Positions 7,115 to 12,277 of a stretch of 12,277 nucleotides of DNA are shown here, in pieces; the first letter of the stretch is position 1; every line of letters begins with the position of its first letter. The stretch comes from Bacteroidota bacterium. GTDB taxonomy: Bacteria; Bacteroidota; Rhodothermia; Balneolales; Balneolaceae. Below the pieces are notes generated by a model that was not told the DNA's origin, made no database searches, and saw only the letters and a list, made by a program, of their open reading frames with translations. Made by a program: the position numbers and the translations under genes. Where the stretch lies: assembly GCA_024635465.1 (NCBI GenBank), contig JAGXIS010000009.1:1-12277 (forward strand), in the 5' to 3' direction.

Positions 7115-8761
7115 GGGATGATGGGGGTAGGGGTTGGGTAAAAAATCGATATCAAACCTTCCTATTAAATCTCGATATCGGGATATATTAGATTTTCTGT
7201 TCAACCTATCAAAATTCCATATTAGTTGATGATTTTTCGAATTCAGAGTAGTTGACTTCTGATTACTTTTATTCAACCCCCTTTCGTAATAGATGTTTTC
7301 TCTGTTTTCTGTAGTAATCGTTTTATACCAAATATCAGAACGAAGGAAATTATAAACGTCGTAAATATTAGTAAGAAACCCATTGAAATCGTATTCGTAT
7401 TCAGTAGTCCAATTCGAAGTATCTGAGTTGTAATCCCATTGAATTAAGTTATTGTGGGAATCATAGGTGTATGTATCTATCCCTAGAACTGAATCATCAG
7501 CTCCGTAATAGATTTGTTTAGCTAAATTGTTATTTGAATCATAGGTGTACCTATCCCTACCCAAAACCGAATCATCAGACCTGTAATAGATTATTTCGGT
7601 CAGATTGATGTTGGAATCATAGGTATAGGCGATTCTTAATGAAACTGAATTACTGGAATTGTAAAGGATTCTCTCGATTAAATTATTGTTTGAATCGTAG
7701 GTATAGGCAAATCTTACTGAAATTGAACCATCGGAATCGTAATAGATTTGTTCGGTTAAGTAGTTGTCTGAATTGTAGGTAAAGGTGATTCTATAGGTAA
7801 CCGAATCATCCGGACCAGTACGGATTTCTTCAATTCTATTATGATTTACATCATAGGTATAGACGTCTGAGTATAAAATGGTATCATCAGAATCATAAGA
7901 AACAAAATTGGTTAGGTTCTCATTGGTATCGTAATCCCATGTTGATGAATAGACATTTGTTTCAGGAGAAGGATAATTTGTTTCCTCATGTATGTACCCA
8001 TTCACCTTTTGCAGATTTCTACCATCTAAAACATGTCGGAATGTAGCGGTTACATTCAAGACTCCATCCATTGTAACCGAAACTATGTCATCTGTAGAAG
8101 AAATATCACCGCTCCACTCTACAAATTCATAATCTTGTGAAGGGATAGGAGATAAAGTCACCTTTCTTCTGGATGGATTATCTTCAAAGGATTCCTGTTG
8201 AATAGTAACCGTTCCTTCACCACTTATTTCAGTGGTGAGGAGTTCATCAATAGATTTGAATACAGAAGTTACCTCGATTCCTTTATTAATCTCAATGGTT
8301 TTAGGGTTATCATTGCCATCTATATCACCAATCCACTCATAAAATACCCATCCATCAACAGGTTTAGAAGTAAGTTGAACGACCGTACCAACAGCGTGTT
8401 CACTCTTATTCTGTATCACGTCTTCCGTTACAGAACCCTCACCCTCGACGAGTATATTCAACGGATATAATTTCTCACTGAAGTTCCCTACCACATTCTT
8501 ATCACTATCCATTGTAATTGAAAGGGTAGTGTTATTTCCACTACCATCACCACTCCAATTGTTGAATATCCAGTGTTCAGATGGAGTTCCAGTAATTGTT
8601 ACTACTTCACCTTCTTCATAAGTTCCGGCTGATGGAGTGGTGGTTCCTTCACCAACAACAGAAGTGGACAAGGTATAACTCGGAGTAGATTCCGTCCCAC
8701 ACGAAATTAGAAGGAATAGGGATAATATGATGGATAGGGAAACGGTAAATATTCTCATCAA
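7100..8761 (-). CDS. Surface lipoprotein with InlB-type repeats and 26-residue YD-like repeats
   Basis: The start ATG-ATG leads into a lipoprotein signal peptide with lipobox LLISC, Cys at 21. Three divergent InlB B-type repeats follow (~28-95, ~97-170, ~172-243), each marked by GEG, a Gly/Glu-Val-Val turn, W-x-F-x-x-W-x-GD and a closing V-x-x-x-F. From about 275 to 478 come eight YTYD-type repeats beginning at residues 275, 301, 327, 353, 379, 405, 431 and 455. Spacing is 26 except the last (24); the consensus is YTYDSNNNL, then YY and DDSV. These resemble RHS/YD carbohydrate-binding repeats. The protein is probably anchored to the outer membrane and faces outward; the ligand is unknown. Residues after about 495 are basic and unlike the acidic rest, and a terminator-like hairpin lies inside that stretch, so the true end may be near 7274 (see findings). 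No Shine-Dalgarno is seen. Confidence 0.85.
   Translation of the reverse strand: MMRIFTVSLSIILSLFLLISCGTESTPSYTLSTSVVGEGTTTPSAGTYEEGEVVTITGTPSEHWIFNNWSGDGSGNNTTLSITMDSDKNVVGNFSEKLYPLNILVEGEGSVTEDVIQNKSEHAVGTVVQLTSKPVDGWVFYEWIGDIDGNDNPKTIEINKGIEVTSVFKSIDELLTTEISGEGTVTIQQESFEDNPSRRKVTLSPIPSQDYEFVEWSGDISSTDDIVSVTMDGVLNVTATFRHVLDGRNLQKVNGYIHEETNYPSPETNVYSSTWDYDTNENLTNFVSYDSDDTILYSDVYTYDVNHNRIEEIRTGPDDSVTYRITFTYNSDNYLTEQIYYDSDGSISVRFAYTYDSNNNLIERILYNSSNSVSLRIAYTYDSNINLTEIIYYRSDDSVLGRDRYTYDSNNNLAKQIYYGADDSVLGIDTYTYDSHNNLIQWDYNSDTSNWTTEYEYDFNGFLTNIYDVYNFLRSDIWYKTITTENRENIYYERGLNKSNQKSTTLNSKNHQLIWNFDRLNRKSNISRYRDLIGRFDIDFLPNPYPHHPNRIF
7140..7180 (-). terminator. Terminator-like hairpin inside the 3' end of the lipoprotein ORF
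   Basis: On the minus strand CGATATC (complement of 7174-7180) pairs with GATATCG (complement of 7147-7153). Three further wobble or A-T pairs extend it inward, and A followed by T6 (complement of 7140-7145) comes directly after. This shape is normal after a gene, not inside one, and supports an earlier stop for the lipoprotein. Confidence 0.45.
7328..7939 (-). repeat. Array of 78-bp repeats encoding 26-residue YD-like units
   Basis: The coding strand repeats every 78 bp; on the plus strand GAATCATAGGT-type segments recur at about 7458, 7536 and 7615. It encodes eight copies of the YTYDSNNNL unit in the lipoprotein. The DNA copies are diverged, so expansion is not very recent. Confidence 0.7.
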
Positions 8762-9136
8762 TATTTATTTAGATATATTAGCTCAATATGAATCGATAAG
8801 AGAATTATACAGATGTGTATAAATCACTTTGATTTGTGATAGGAGTTAAGCAGTACAAGGGTTTTGTCCTATTAAGTACAAATTAACGATATGTACGGAG
8901 ACAACCGTTACAACGGTTACATATAGAAAATGAATTGGTTGTCAGGAAATAAACTAAATTGAAAGGGTCTTAAATTGAAAAAGATTAACAGTTTTTTGGA
9001 TTATTTTCAGGGCTCTAAAGTAGAGATTTCAATTTTATAACTTAATCTACAATCAGCGATCCGTAGCATATATTAACTGCTTAACCGAAGGTGTATTTTT
9101 TCAGGGTGATTAACTATAAATTTTATAAAATGTTAT
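8762..9136. other. Gene-free 375-base region, promoters likely
   Basis: This AT-rich gap separates the divergent lipoprotein and membrane-protein genes and should hold both promoters. I find no ORF or RNA gene that I can support. The only clear structure is the near-palindrome at 8903-8918 and a direct repeat of AGTACAA near 8850-8881. Confidence 0.4.
8903..8918. promoter_or_regulatory. Near-perfect 16-bp palindrome, possible operator
   Basis: AACCGT and ACGGTT (8903-8908, 8913-8918) are inverted around TTACA-type centre bases. It is the only GC-richer symmetrical site in the divergent gap. A dimeric repressor site is possible; there is no direct evidence. Confidence 0.25.
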
Positions 9137-9829
9137 ATGAATTATTCCAAAATTAAGAGCATATTTCTTCGTGGTTTTATTGGCTTTCTTGTGTTAACAG
9201 CTCTTGTAGCAATAGTTGCTGTGTTTAGTGAATCGTTCGGGGAAACTCAAATACGCATTTTAGCAACTACTTTCACCATTTCGATAGCCAGTATTTGTGC
9301 AATGGCTTGCGCTGCTTTTATTGAACGACGAGGGTTGGTAACGCTAGGGGTGTCAGGTATAATATGTTCAGCATTGGGGGGGGTCCTACTTTTATTAGGT
9401 ATTTGGGATTTATTGGATGGAGATATTTATTTTAAAATTACTGCATCCTTGATAACGATGTCGTTGGCTTTTGCCCACAGCTTTCTGCTTGCGCTCCCGG
9501 AGCTTGATAATCGGCACAAATGGCTTCAACCGGTTACTGCTATAACAATCGGCTTATTAACTATTCAAATTATTGTAGTAGTCTGGATAGAAATTGAAAG
9601 CATGATCTATTACCAATCTCTGGGAGTAGTAGCCATTTTGGTGGGACTGGAAACTTTGGTAATTCCAATTCTACTTAAATTGAAAGGGGGAGAAAAGGAG
9701 CAAACAAAGGAAATTCATCTAACCCATGTTGATGGTAACTACTATACAAATGCAGTCGGGGATAAGTATGAAGTCAAAGTATTGGATGCCAAGGATATAA
9801 AACCTTTAAATGAAAGCATTCAAAATTAA
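9137..9829 (+). CDS. Six-helix membrane protein of unknown function
   Basis: I do not recognise the family. The 230-residue sequence shows six hydrophobic spans at about 10-30, 40-62, 68-90, 98-120, 131-151 and 160-180. Short charged loops separate them (IERRG at 62-66, PELDNRHKW at 121-129). The N-terminus carries Lys/Arg (KIKS, LRG), and the tail after 180 is charged and soluble, with KLKGGEKEQTKE then HLTHVDGNYYTNAVGDKYEVKVLD. By the positive-inside rule both ends are probably cytoplasmic. There is no signal peptide or enzymatic motif. The ATG at 9137 follows an AT-only leader with no Shine-Dalgarno, as for most genes here. It is a monocistronic unit bordering the tRNA-fragment region. Confidence 0.75.
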   Translation: MNYSKIKSIFLRGFIGFLVLTALVAIVAVFSESFGETQIRILATTFTISIASICAMACAAFIERRGLVTLGVSGIICSALGGVLLLLGIWDLLDGDIYFKITASLITMSLAFAHSFLLALPELDNRHKWLQPVTAITIGLLTIQIIVVVWIEIESMIYYQSLGVVAILVGLETLVIPILLKLKGGEKEQTKEIHLTHVDGNYYTNAVGDKYEVKVLDAKDIKPLNESIQN

Positions 9830-9833
9830 TAAC

Positions 9834-9874
9834 AAAAAAGCCCAAATATGTGCGTTAAACACATATTTAAGCTT
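9834..9874 (-). terminator. Minus-strand terminator after tRNA fragment A
   Basis: AAATATGTG (9844-9852) pairs with CACATATTT (9860-9868). AAGC/GCTT extends the stem beyond a 2x2 internal loop, and reading the minus strand T6 follows (complement of 9834-9839). It is oriented to stop a transcript coming from tRNA fragment A. It starts 5 nt after the membrane-protein stop, but on the plus strand it lacks a T-run. Confidence 0.65.
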
Positions 9875-9882
9875 CACTTAAG

Positions 9883-9942
9883 TCGGGACGACAGGATTTG
9901 AACCGCGGAGCACTGCTCCGAAACAACAACGTCTGGAACGTT
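9883..9942 (-). pseudogene. tRNA-Pro 3' fragment A with inserted hairpins
   Basis: Bases 9883-9904 are identical to 11778-11799, the acceptor 3' strand, T-stem and T-loop of the intact tRNA-Pro. After that the tRNA sequence stops. It is replaced by CGGAGC-ACT-GCTCCG (9906-9920), a spacer and AACGT-CTGGA-ACGTT (9928-9942). No D-arm or 5' acceptor strand remains, so it cannot make a tRNA. Confidence 0.7.
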
Positions 9943-9960
9943 AAGAATAGATTTTAGTAG

Positions 9961-9994
9961 AAAAAGAAAAAGCCCACCGCAAAATGATGGGCTT
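9961..9994 (-). terminator. Minus-strand terminator after tRNA fragment B
   Basis: AAGCCCA (9970-9976) pairs with TGGGCTT (9988-9994) around an 11-base loop. Read on the minus strand the stem is followed by TTTTTCTTTTT-type sequence (complement of 9960-9970). It lies directly downstream of tRNA fragment B, the same order as at the real tRNA-Pro. Confidence 0.7.
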
Positions 9995-10002
9995 CTCTTT
10001 AG

Positions 10003-10051
10003 TCGGGACGATCACGCCTTGGGCGTGACGTCCCCTCGCCCCCCAGCCCAG
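10003..10051 (-). pseudogene. tRNA-Pro 3' fragment B with the T-arm replaced by a hairpin
   Basis: TCGGGACG (10003-10010) is the tRNA-Pro 3' acceptor strand. The T-arm is replaced by TCACGCC-TTG-GGCGTGA (10012-10028). Bases 10030-10051 match the variable and anticodon region of the intact gene (11802-11823) at about 19 of 22 positions. It then breaks off into a YqaJ-like coding remnant. The 5' half of the tRNA is missing. Confidence 0.7.
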
Positions 10052-10130
10052 TTTTAATCAGCCAGAGATTCAGTGCCGTTTGATAGGATGATTCTCCGAG
10101 TGCGGCTGCTATCTCGCTTCCTCCAATATC
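10050..10130 (-). pseudogene. Remnant of a YqaJ-like phage recombinase N-terminus
   Basis: The minus strand from 10130 downward reads DIGGSEIAAALGESS, then YQTALNLWLIKTG, without a stop. YqaJ-family viral recombinases (lambda-exonuclease-like nucleases) typically begin with an (I/G)GGSD-A-A-LG-SPY-TPLELW-KTG pattern, which this matches closely. The frame is directly continuous with the preceding lipoprotein across its TGA stop. It runs through tRNA fragment B to a TAA at 9999-10001, giving 43 codons in all. It has no start codon of its own and lacks the nuclease core, so it is a decayed piece. The identification is from memory of the family. Confidence 0.55.
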
Positions 10131-11423
10131 TCACTCCGGGCAGGTACCCCAAATGGGTTTGTTTTCCTCTTCTAAAGGACTATTTGTAGAAAAATCAGTT
10201 GGCTCGGAAGATATGTTTGAAACACACCATGTGGTTAAATTTTGGTCAAACGAGCTTGCATCTAAAAACATACCACTAATAAGTAGTACGTTACTAACAT
10301 CCCAATCTCCAATTGGTTGGTTAAATGATTCCGCCTCATTAAACATATCTGACATTCCTATTACATTGCTGACATCCCAATTCCCGATAGGTTGGTCAAA
10401 TCTTTTTGCTCTTGAAAACATGTATATCATATCAGTTACATTGCTGACATCCCAGTTCCCGATAGGTTGATTAAATGAACTTGCTGCACTAAACATGGTT
10501 AGCATACTTGTCACATTTCCGACATCCCAATTACCAATAGGTTGATTGAAAGAGTTTGCGCCGGCAAACATTCGATACATACTCGTTACTTCACTAACAT
10601 CCCAGTTCCCGATAGGTTGATTAAATGAAACTGCATACAAAAACATACCATCCATATTAGTTACATTACTGACGTCCCAATTTCCAATGGGTTGATTGAA
10701 GGATCTTTTTCTGTCAAATAGATATCCCATATTGGTATTCAAAGATGTACAAATCGTAGTTAAGTCGGCCTCTTCACTAATTCTTTGTCTAAGTAATTGA
10801 ATATCTACAGCCTCATATTCAACTCCATCTACAGTTCCTTTTTCACCCGGCTCTGCTGTAGGACATTTGATGGTAACTCCATTTTCTGCAAGAAAGAACG
10901 AAGTATTTTTTTCAAATGTGGCGATGATTTCTGCCGGTTCTTCGACAGTCATTTGAATGGAAATCTCTGTACTCTCCACAGCCCCGCTCCATTCCACAAA
11001 CTCCCAGCCCTCTGCCGGCTCCGCCTTCAGCACCACAACAGTACCATGCTCATAATCCGTAGACTTCTCCAGGATTTTTTCCTCCTGAACCTCACCTTCG
11101 CCTTCAATCGAAACTGTCAGCGGATAGGTCTTTTTGATGTAGAATGCGGTAATATTCTTGTCGGAATCCATTGTTAAAATTTTTGGATTTTCAGAACCGC
11201 TCAGATCACCCTGCCACTCATCGAAGAGCCACCCTTCGTTTGGAGTTGCTGTGATGCTTACTTCTGTCCCCTCATCGTACTCCCCTTCAGCGGAAGAGAC
11301 CGAACCGGCTTCTGCTGGATTGACCGATGTGGAAAGCTGATAGACCGGTGTGTTTTCTGTAGAACAGGAGAAAAAAATGAATGATGAAAGAATGAGAAGT
11401 GTAACAATCTTAATTTGTTTCAT
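10131..11423 (-). CDS. BspA-family surface lipoprotein with InlB-type repeats and 25-residue repeats
   Basis: The 430-residue protein has a lipoprotein signal peptide with lipobox FFSC, Cys at 20. Two InlB B-type repeats follow (~27-95 and ~99-171). A linker (ENGVTIKCPTAEPGEKGTVDG, ~180-200) is of a kind often seen before BspA repeats. Seven 25-residue BspA/DUF285 repeats begin at 242, 267, 292, 317, 342, 367 and 392, with consensus FNQPIGNWDVSNVTNM then MF. It ends WGTCPE, the usual closing motif of such arrays, so the stop appears natural. It probably sits on the outer surface and may bind host or matrix ligands. Its first 140 residues parallel those of the 7100-8761 lipoprotein. It has the only strong Shine-Dalgarno in the window. 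Confidence 0.88.
   Translation of the reverse strand: MKQIKIVTLLILSSFIFFSCSTENTPVYQLSTSVNPAEAGSVSSAEGEYDEGTEVSITATPNEGWLFDEWQGDLSGSENPKILTMDSDKNITAFYIKKTYPLTVSIEGEGEVQEEKILEKSTDYEHGTVVVLKAEPAEGWEFVEWSGAVESTEISIQMTVEEPAEIIATFEKNTSFFLAENGVTIKCPTAEPGEKGTVDGVEYEAVDIQLLRQRISEEADLTTICTSLNTNMGYLFDRKRSFNQPIGNWDVSNVTNMDGMFLYAVSFNQPIGNWDVSEVTSMYRMFAGANSFNQPIGNWDVGNVTSMLTMFSAASSFNQPIGNWDVSNVTDMIYMFSRAKRFDQPIGNWDVSNVIGMSDMFNEAESFNQPIGDWDVSNVLLISGMFLDASSFDQNLTTWCVSNISSEPTDFSTNSPLEEENKPIWGTCPE
10230..10700 (-). repeat. Array of 75-bp repeats encoding BspA-type 25-residue units
   Basis: On the plus strand segments like TTCCCGATAGGTTG recur at exactly 75-base steps, beginning at 10306, 10381, 10456, 10531, 10606 and 10681. 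Several copies differ by only a few bases, so the array is prone to copy-number change. Confidence 0.9.
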
Positions 11424-11430
11424 GAAAAAG

Positions 11431-11436
11431 CCTCCT
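11431..11436 (-). promoter_or_regulatory. Strong Shine-Dalgarno (AGGAGG) for the BspA-family lipoprotein
   Basis: On the minus strand AGGAGG lies 7 nt before the ATG at 11423. It fixes this start. The other genes in the window lack such a site. Confidence 0.8.
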
Positions 11437-11737
11437 GATGCTCCCGGTTATAACTAAAAAAATGAATCTATACGCTCATAAATAACGGATTTCTGTCTAT
11501 ATCTACAATGTTTTTTGAGTATTGAAGGTTTTTCTGGCACTTGACTCCAAGCGATGAATGGATCTACTGGAAGACTTTTCTCAAAATAGTTGAGTACAGC
11601 TTGTGTATTTATTTTGAGTGGAGTTGTGGCTTTTCAGGCGTTCGTCTAAATCGGAGGTATGTCTTTAAAAGTGACGGTTAGAGGATCCGGATCTAATGAT
11701 GTAGGCATAGTATGTCATATCTCTCATTAGATTAAAT
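11437..11737. other. Gene-free region upstream of the BspA-family lipoprotein
   Basis: About 300 bases without a supported ORF or RNA. It must contain the minus-strand promoter of the lipoprotein; I cannot fix -35 and -10 elements with confidence. If the tRNA-flanked stretch is an island, this is its right-hand part. Confidence 0.35.
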
Positions 11738-11770
11738 AAAAAAGGGGCACTTTTTTAAGTGCCCCTTTTT
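11738..11770. terminator. Strong bidirectional terminator downstream of tRNA-Pro
   Basis: GGGGCACTT (11744-11752) and AAGTGCCCC (11757-11765) pair perfectly around TTTT, and A-runs and T-runs on both sides (11738-11743, 11766-11770) extend it. On the minus strand it ends the tRNA-Pro transcript 8 nt after the discriminator base. It is symmetrical, so it could also stop plus-strand transcription. Confidence 0.92.
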
Positions 11771-11777
11771 GTAATTG

Positions 11778-11851
11778 TCGGGACGACAGGATTTGAACCT
11801 GCGACCCCTCGACCCCCAGCCGAGTGCTCTACCGGACTGAGCCACGTCCCG
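11778..11851 (-). tRNA. tRNA-Pro (anticodon GGG)
   Basis: The minus strand folds into a complete cloverleaf of 74 nt. The acceptor is CGGGACG/CGTCCCG (7 perfect pairs), the D-stem GCTC/GAGC. The anticodon stem is CTCGG/TCGAG around CTGGGGG, giving anticodon GGG. The T-stem is GCAGG/CCTGT around TTCAAAT, and the discriminator is A. CCA is not encoded. It reads codons CCC/CCU. A promoter-like sequence precedes it and a terminator follows. It is the only intact member of four tRNA-Pro-like sequences in the window. Confidence 0.95.
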
Positions 11852-11860
11852 ATTTGGTAG

Positions 11861-11889
11861 AATGTAAAATTAGGAGGAAAAAGGTCGAA
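11861..11889 (-). promoter_or_regulatory. Probable tRNA-Pro promoter
   Basis: On the minus strand TTCGAC (complement of 11884-11889) and TACATT (complement of 11861-11866) are separated by 17 bases and end 9 nt before the mature tRNA. This is a sigma70-like arrangement at the expected distance. The -10 part and flank are repeated at the 12170 copy. Confidence 0.4.
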
Positions 11890-11905
11890 ATACAATGTAA
11901 AATTA
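11861..11905. repeat. 12-bp direct repeat at the GIY-YIG / tRNA junction
   Basis: AATGTAAAATTA occurs at 11861-11872 and 11894-11905. The second copy contains the stop codon of the GIY-YIG ORF and the first contains the likely tRNA -10 box. It may mark a duplication or insertion junction. Confidence 0.5.
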
Positions 11906-12151
11906 CCCGCTCTTTTTTAAATCACTTAAAAATCTAGAAGCCCCACGTTTTTTTATTTTCTTCTCTAGTAGTTGAGCTTCACTTCTACTTGATAATTTGC
12001 GACTCCAAACGAGTGTCCAAGGAACGCCATGTTTAGTAGATGGTACATTTGAACCATTATGGCGATCAAATCTTTTTTTGAGCACATTACATGATCCAGT
12101 ATAATATCTATGTGCAGATTCACTGAAAAGAATATAGGTGTAAAAACTCAT
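11903..12151 (-). CDS. Small GIY-YIG domain nuclease-like protein
   Basis: The 82-residue protein is a single GIY-YIG domain. FYTYILFS is the GIY strand and RYYTGS the YIG-type strand. LKKRFDRHN holds the catalytic Arg (27) and a conserved His (31), then PWTLVW, then RSEAQLLEKKIKKR with the metal-binding Glu (58). The size and pattern fit the compact YhbQ/UPF0213-type GIY-YIG proteins common in Bacteroidota. No DNA-binding domain is attached, as homing enzymes usually have. It starts 18 nt after the 3' end of the tRNA-like copy at 12170-12252 and ends 51 nt before tRNA-Pro. All three are on the minus strand, so one transcript cut out by tRNA processing is plausible. The ribosome site is weak (AGAGAG directly before ATG). 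Its biological role is not established. Confidence 0.88.
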   Translation of the reverse strand: MSFYTYILFSESAHRYYTGSCNVLKKRFDRHNGSNVPSTKHGVPWTLVWSRKLSSRSEAQLLEKKIKKRGASRFLSDLKKSG

Positions 12152-12169
12152 CTCTCTTGAATTATATTG

Positions 12170-12252
12170 TCGGGACGTTCACGCCTTGGGCGTGACGACC
12201 CCTCGACCCCTCACGCGGTTCGCGTGACTCTACCGGACTGAGCCACGTCCCG
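12170..12252 (-). pseudogene. tRNA-Pro-like copy with T-arm and anticodon arm replaced by hairpins
   Basis: The acceptor strands and D-arm match tRNA-Pro 11778-11851. The T-arm is replaced by TCACGCC-TTG-GGCGTGA (12179-12195). The 5' half of the anticodon arm is replaced by TCACGCG-GTT-CGCGTGA (12211-12227). The anticodon stem, TTCAAAT T-loop and standard geometry are lost, so it should not decode. The RNA could still fold as a cloverleaf-like structure with a perfect acceptor stem, making an RNase P/Z substrate conceivable. It is 83 nt long against 74. Confidence 0.8.
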
Positions 12253-12277
12253 ATTTGGTAGAATGTAAAATTAGGAG
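12228..12277. repeat. Perfect direct repeat of 11827-11876, running off the window
   Basis: Fifty bases covering the D-arm, 5' acceptor strand and 5' flank of the tRNA are identical at 11827-11876 and 12228-12277. Identity continues to the last base of the window, so the repeat may be longer and may include the promoter and another GIY-YIG unit. Confidence 0.9.

Noticed and set aside
9137..9829. Assignment of the six-helix protein to a transporter or toxin-immunity family
   Set aside because: No motif beyond hydrophobic helices is visible, so any functional name would be a guess.
10230..10700. Regular 75-bp repeats that could be taken for a CRISPR-like array
   Set aside because: The period is a multiple of three, the whole unit is conserved without variable spacers, and it encodes BspA-type protein repeats in an intact ORF.
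12170..12252. A second functional tRNA-Pro
   Set aside because: The T-loop and the 5' half of the anticodon arm are absent, so it cannot decode despite its intact acceptor stem and D-arm.

Overview
The window looks like a chromosomal segment from a moderately AT-rich bacterium of the Bacteroidota/Balneolota (FCB) type. This rests on family knowledge and style, not on a search. The signs are a large carbamoyl-phosphate synthase subunit without the C-terminal MGS domain, mostly missing Shine-Dalgarno sequences, Cys-anchored lipoproteins with InlB-type and 25-residue BspA-type repeats, and a tiny GIY-YIG protein beside a tRNA.

Layout. Positions 3-713 hold the 3' part of a coiled-coil matrixin-like zinc metalloprotease. 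A small NTF2-like protein follows (919-1386). A 248-base convergent intergenic region then carries a REP-like hairpin and a degenerate GC-rich repeat also seen near 863. On the minus strand lie carB (1635-4463) and carA (4497-5609), preceded by a strong minus-strand terminator that sits just before carA and after an exported histidine phosphatase gene (5806-6312). A DUF985 cupin (6567-7076, plus) converges on a 553-codon lipoprotein ORF (7100-8761, minus) built of InlB-type repeats and 26-residue YD-like repeats. Its last ~58 codons look like frameshifted non-coding sequence. After a gene-free stretch comes a six-helix membrane protein of unknown function (9137-9829).

The right third (9834-12277) is the accessory part. 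It holds one apparently functional tRNA-Pro(GGG) at 11778-11851 and three defective tRNA-Pro-like sequences in the same orientation (9883, 10003, 12170). In two of these the T-arm has been replaced by the same 17-nt perfect hairpin, and in the 12170 copy the anticodon arm is replaced by a second, related hairpin. A small GIY-YIG nuclease ORF lies between the 12170 copy and the real tRNA, only 18 nt from the copy's 3' end, so copy, nuclease and tRNA could be one minus-strand transcript ending at a strong terminator at 11738-11770. Between the tRNA 3' end and the left-hand tRNA fragments lie a second InlB-repeat lipoprotein with BspA-like repeats (10131-11423) and, directly after its stop codon, a 28-codon remnant resembling the N-terminus of YqaJ-type phage recombinases. 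This arrangement suggests a decayed tRNA-targeted island or a tRNA-associated GIY-YIG element.

The two lipoproteins share the same N-terminal design but have different repeat modules at the C-terminus. carA and carB supply carbamoyl phosphate for pyrimidine and arginine synthesis. The other genes show no clear functional link to their neighbours.
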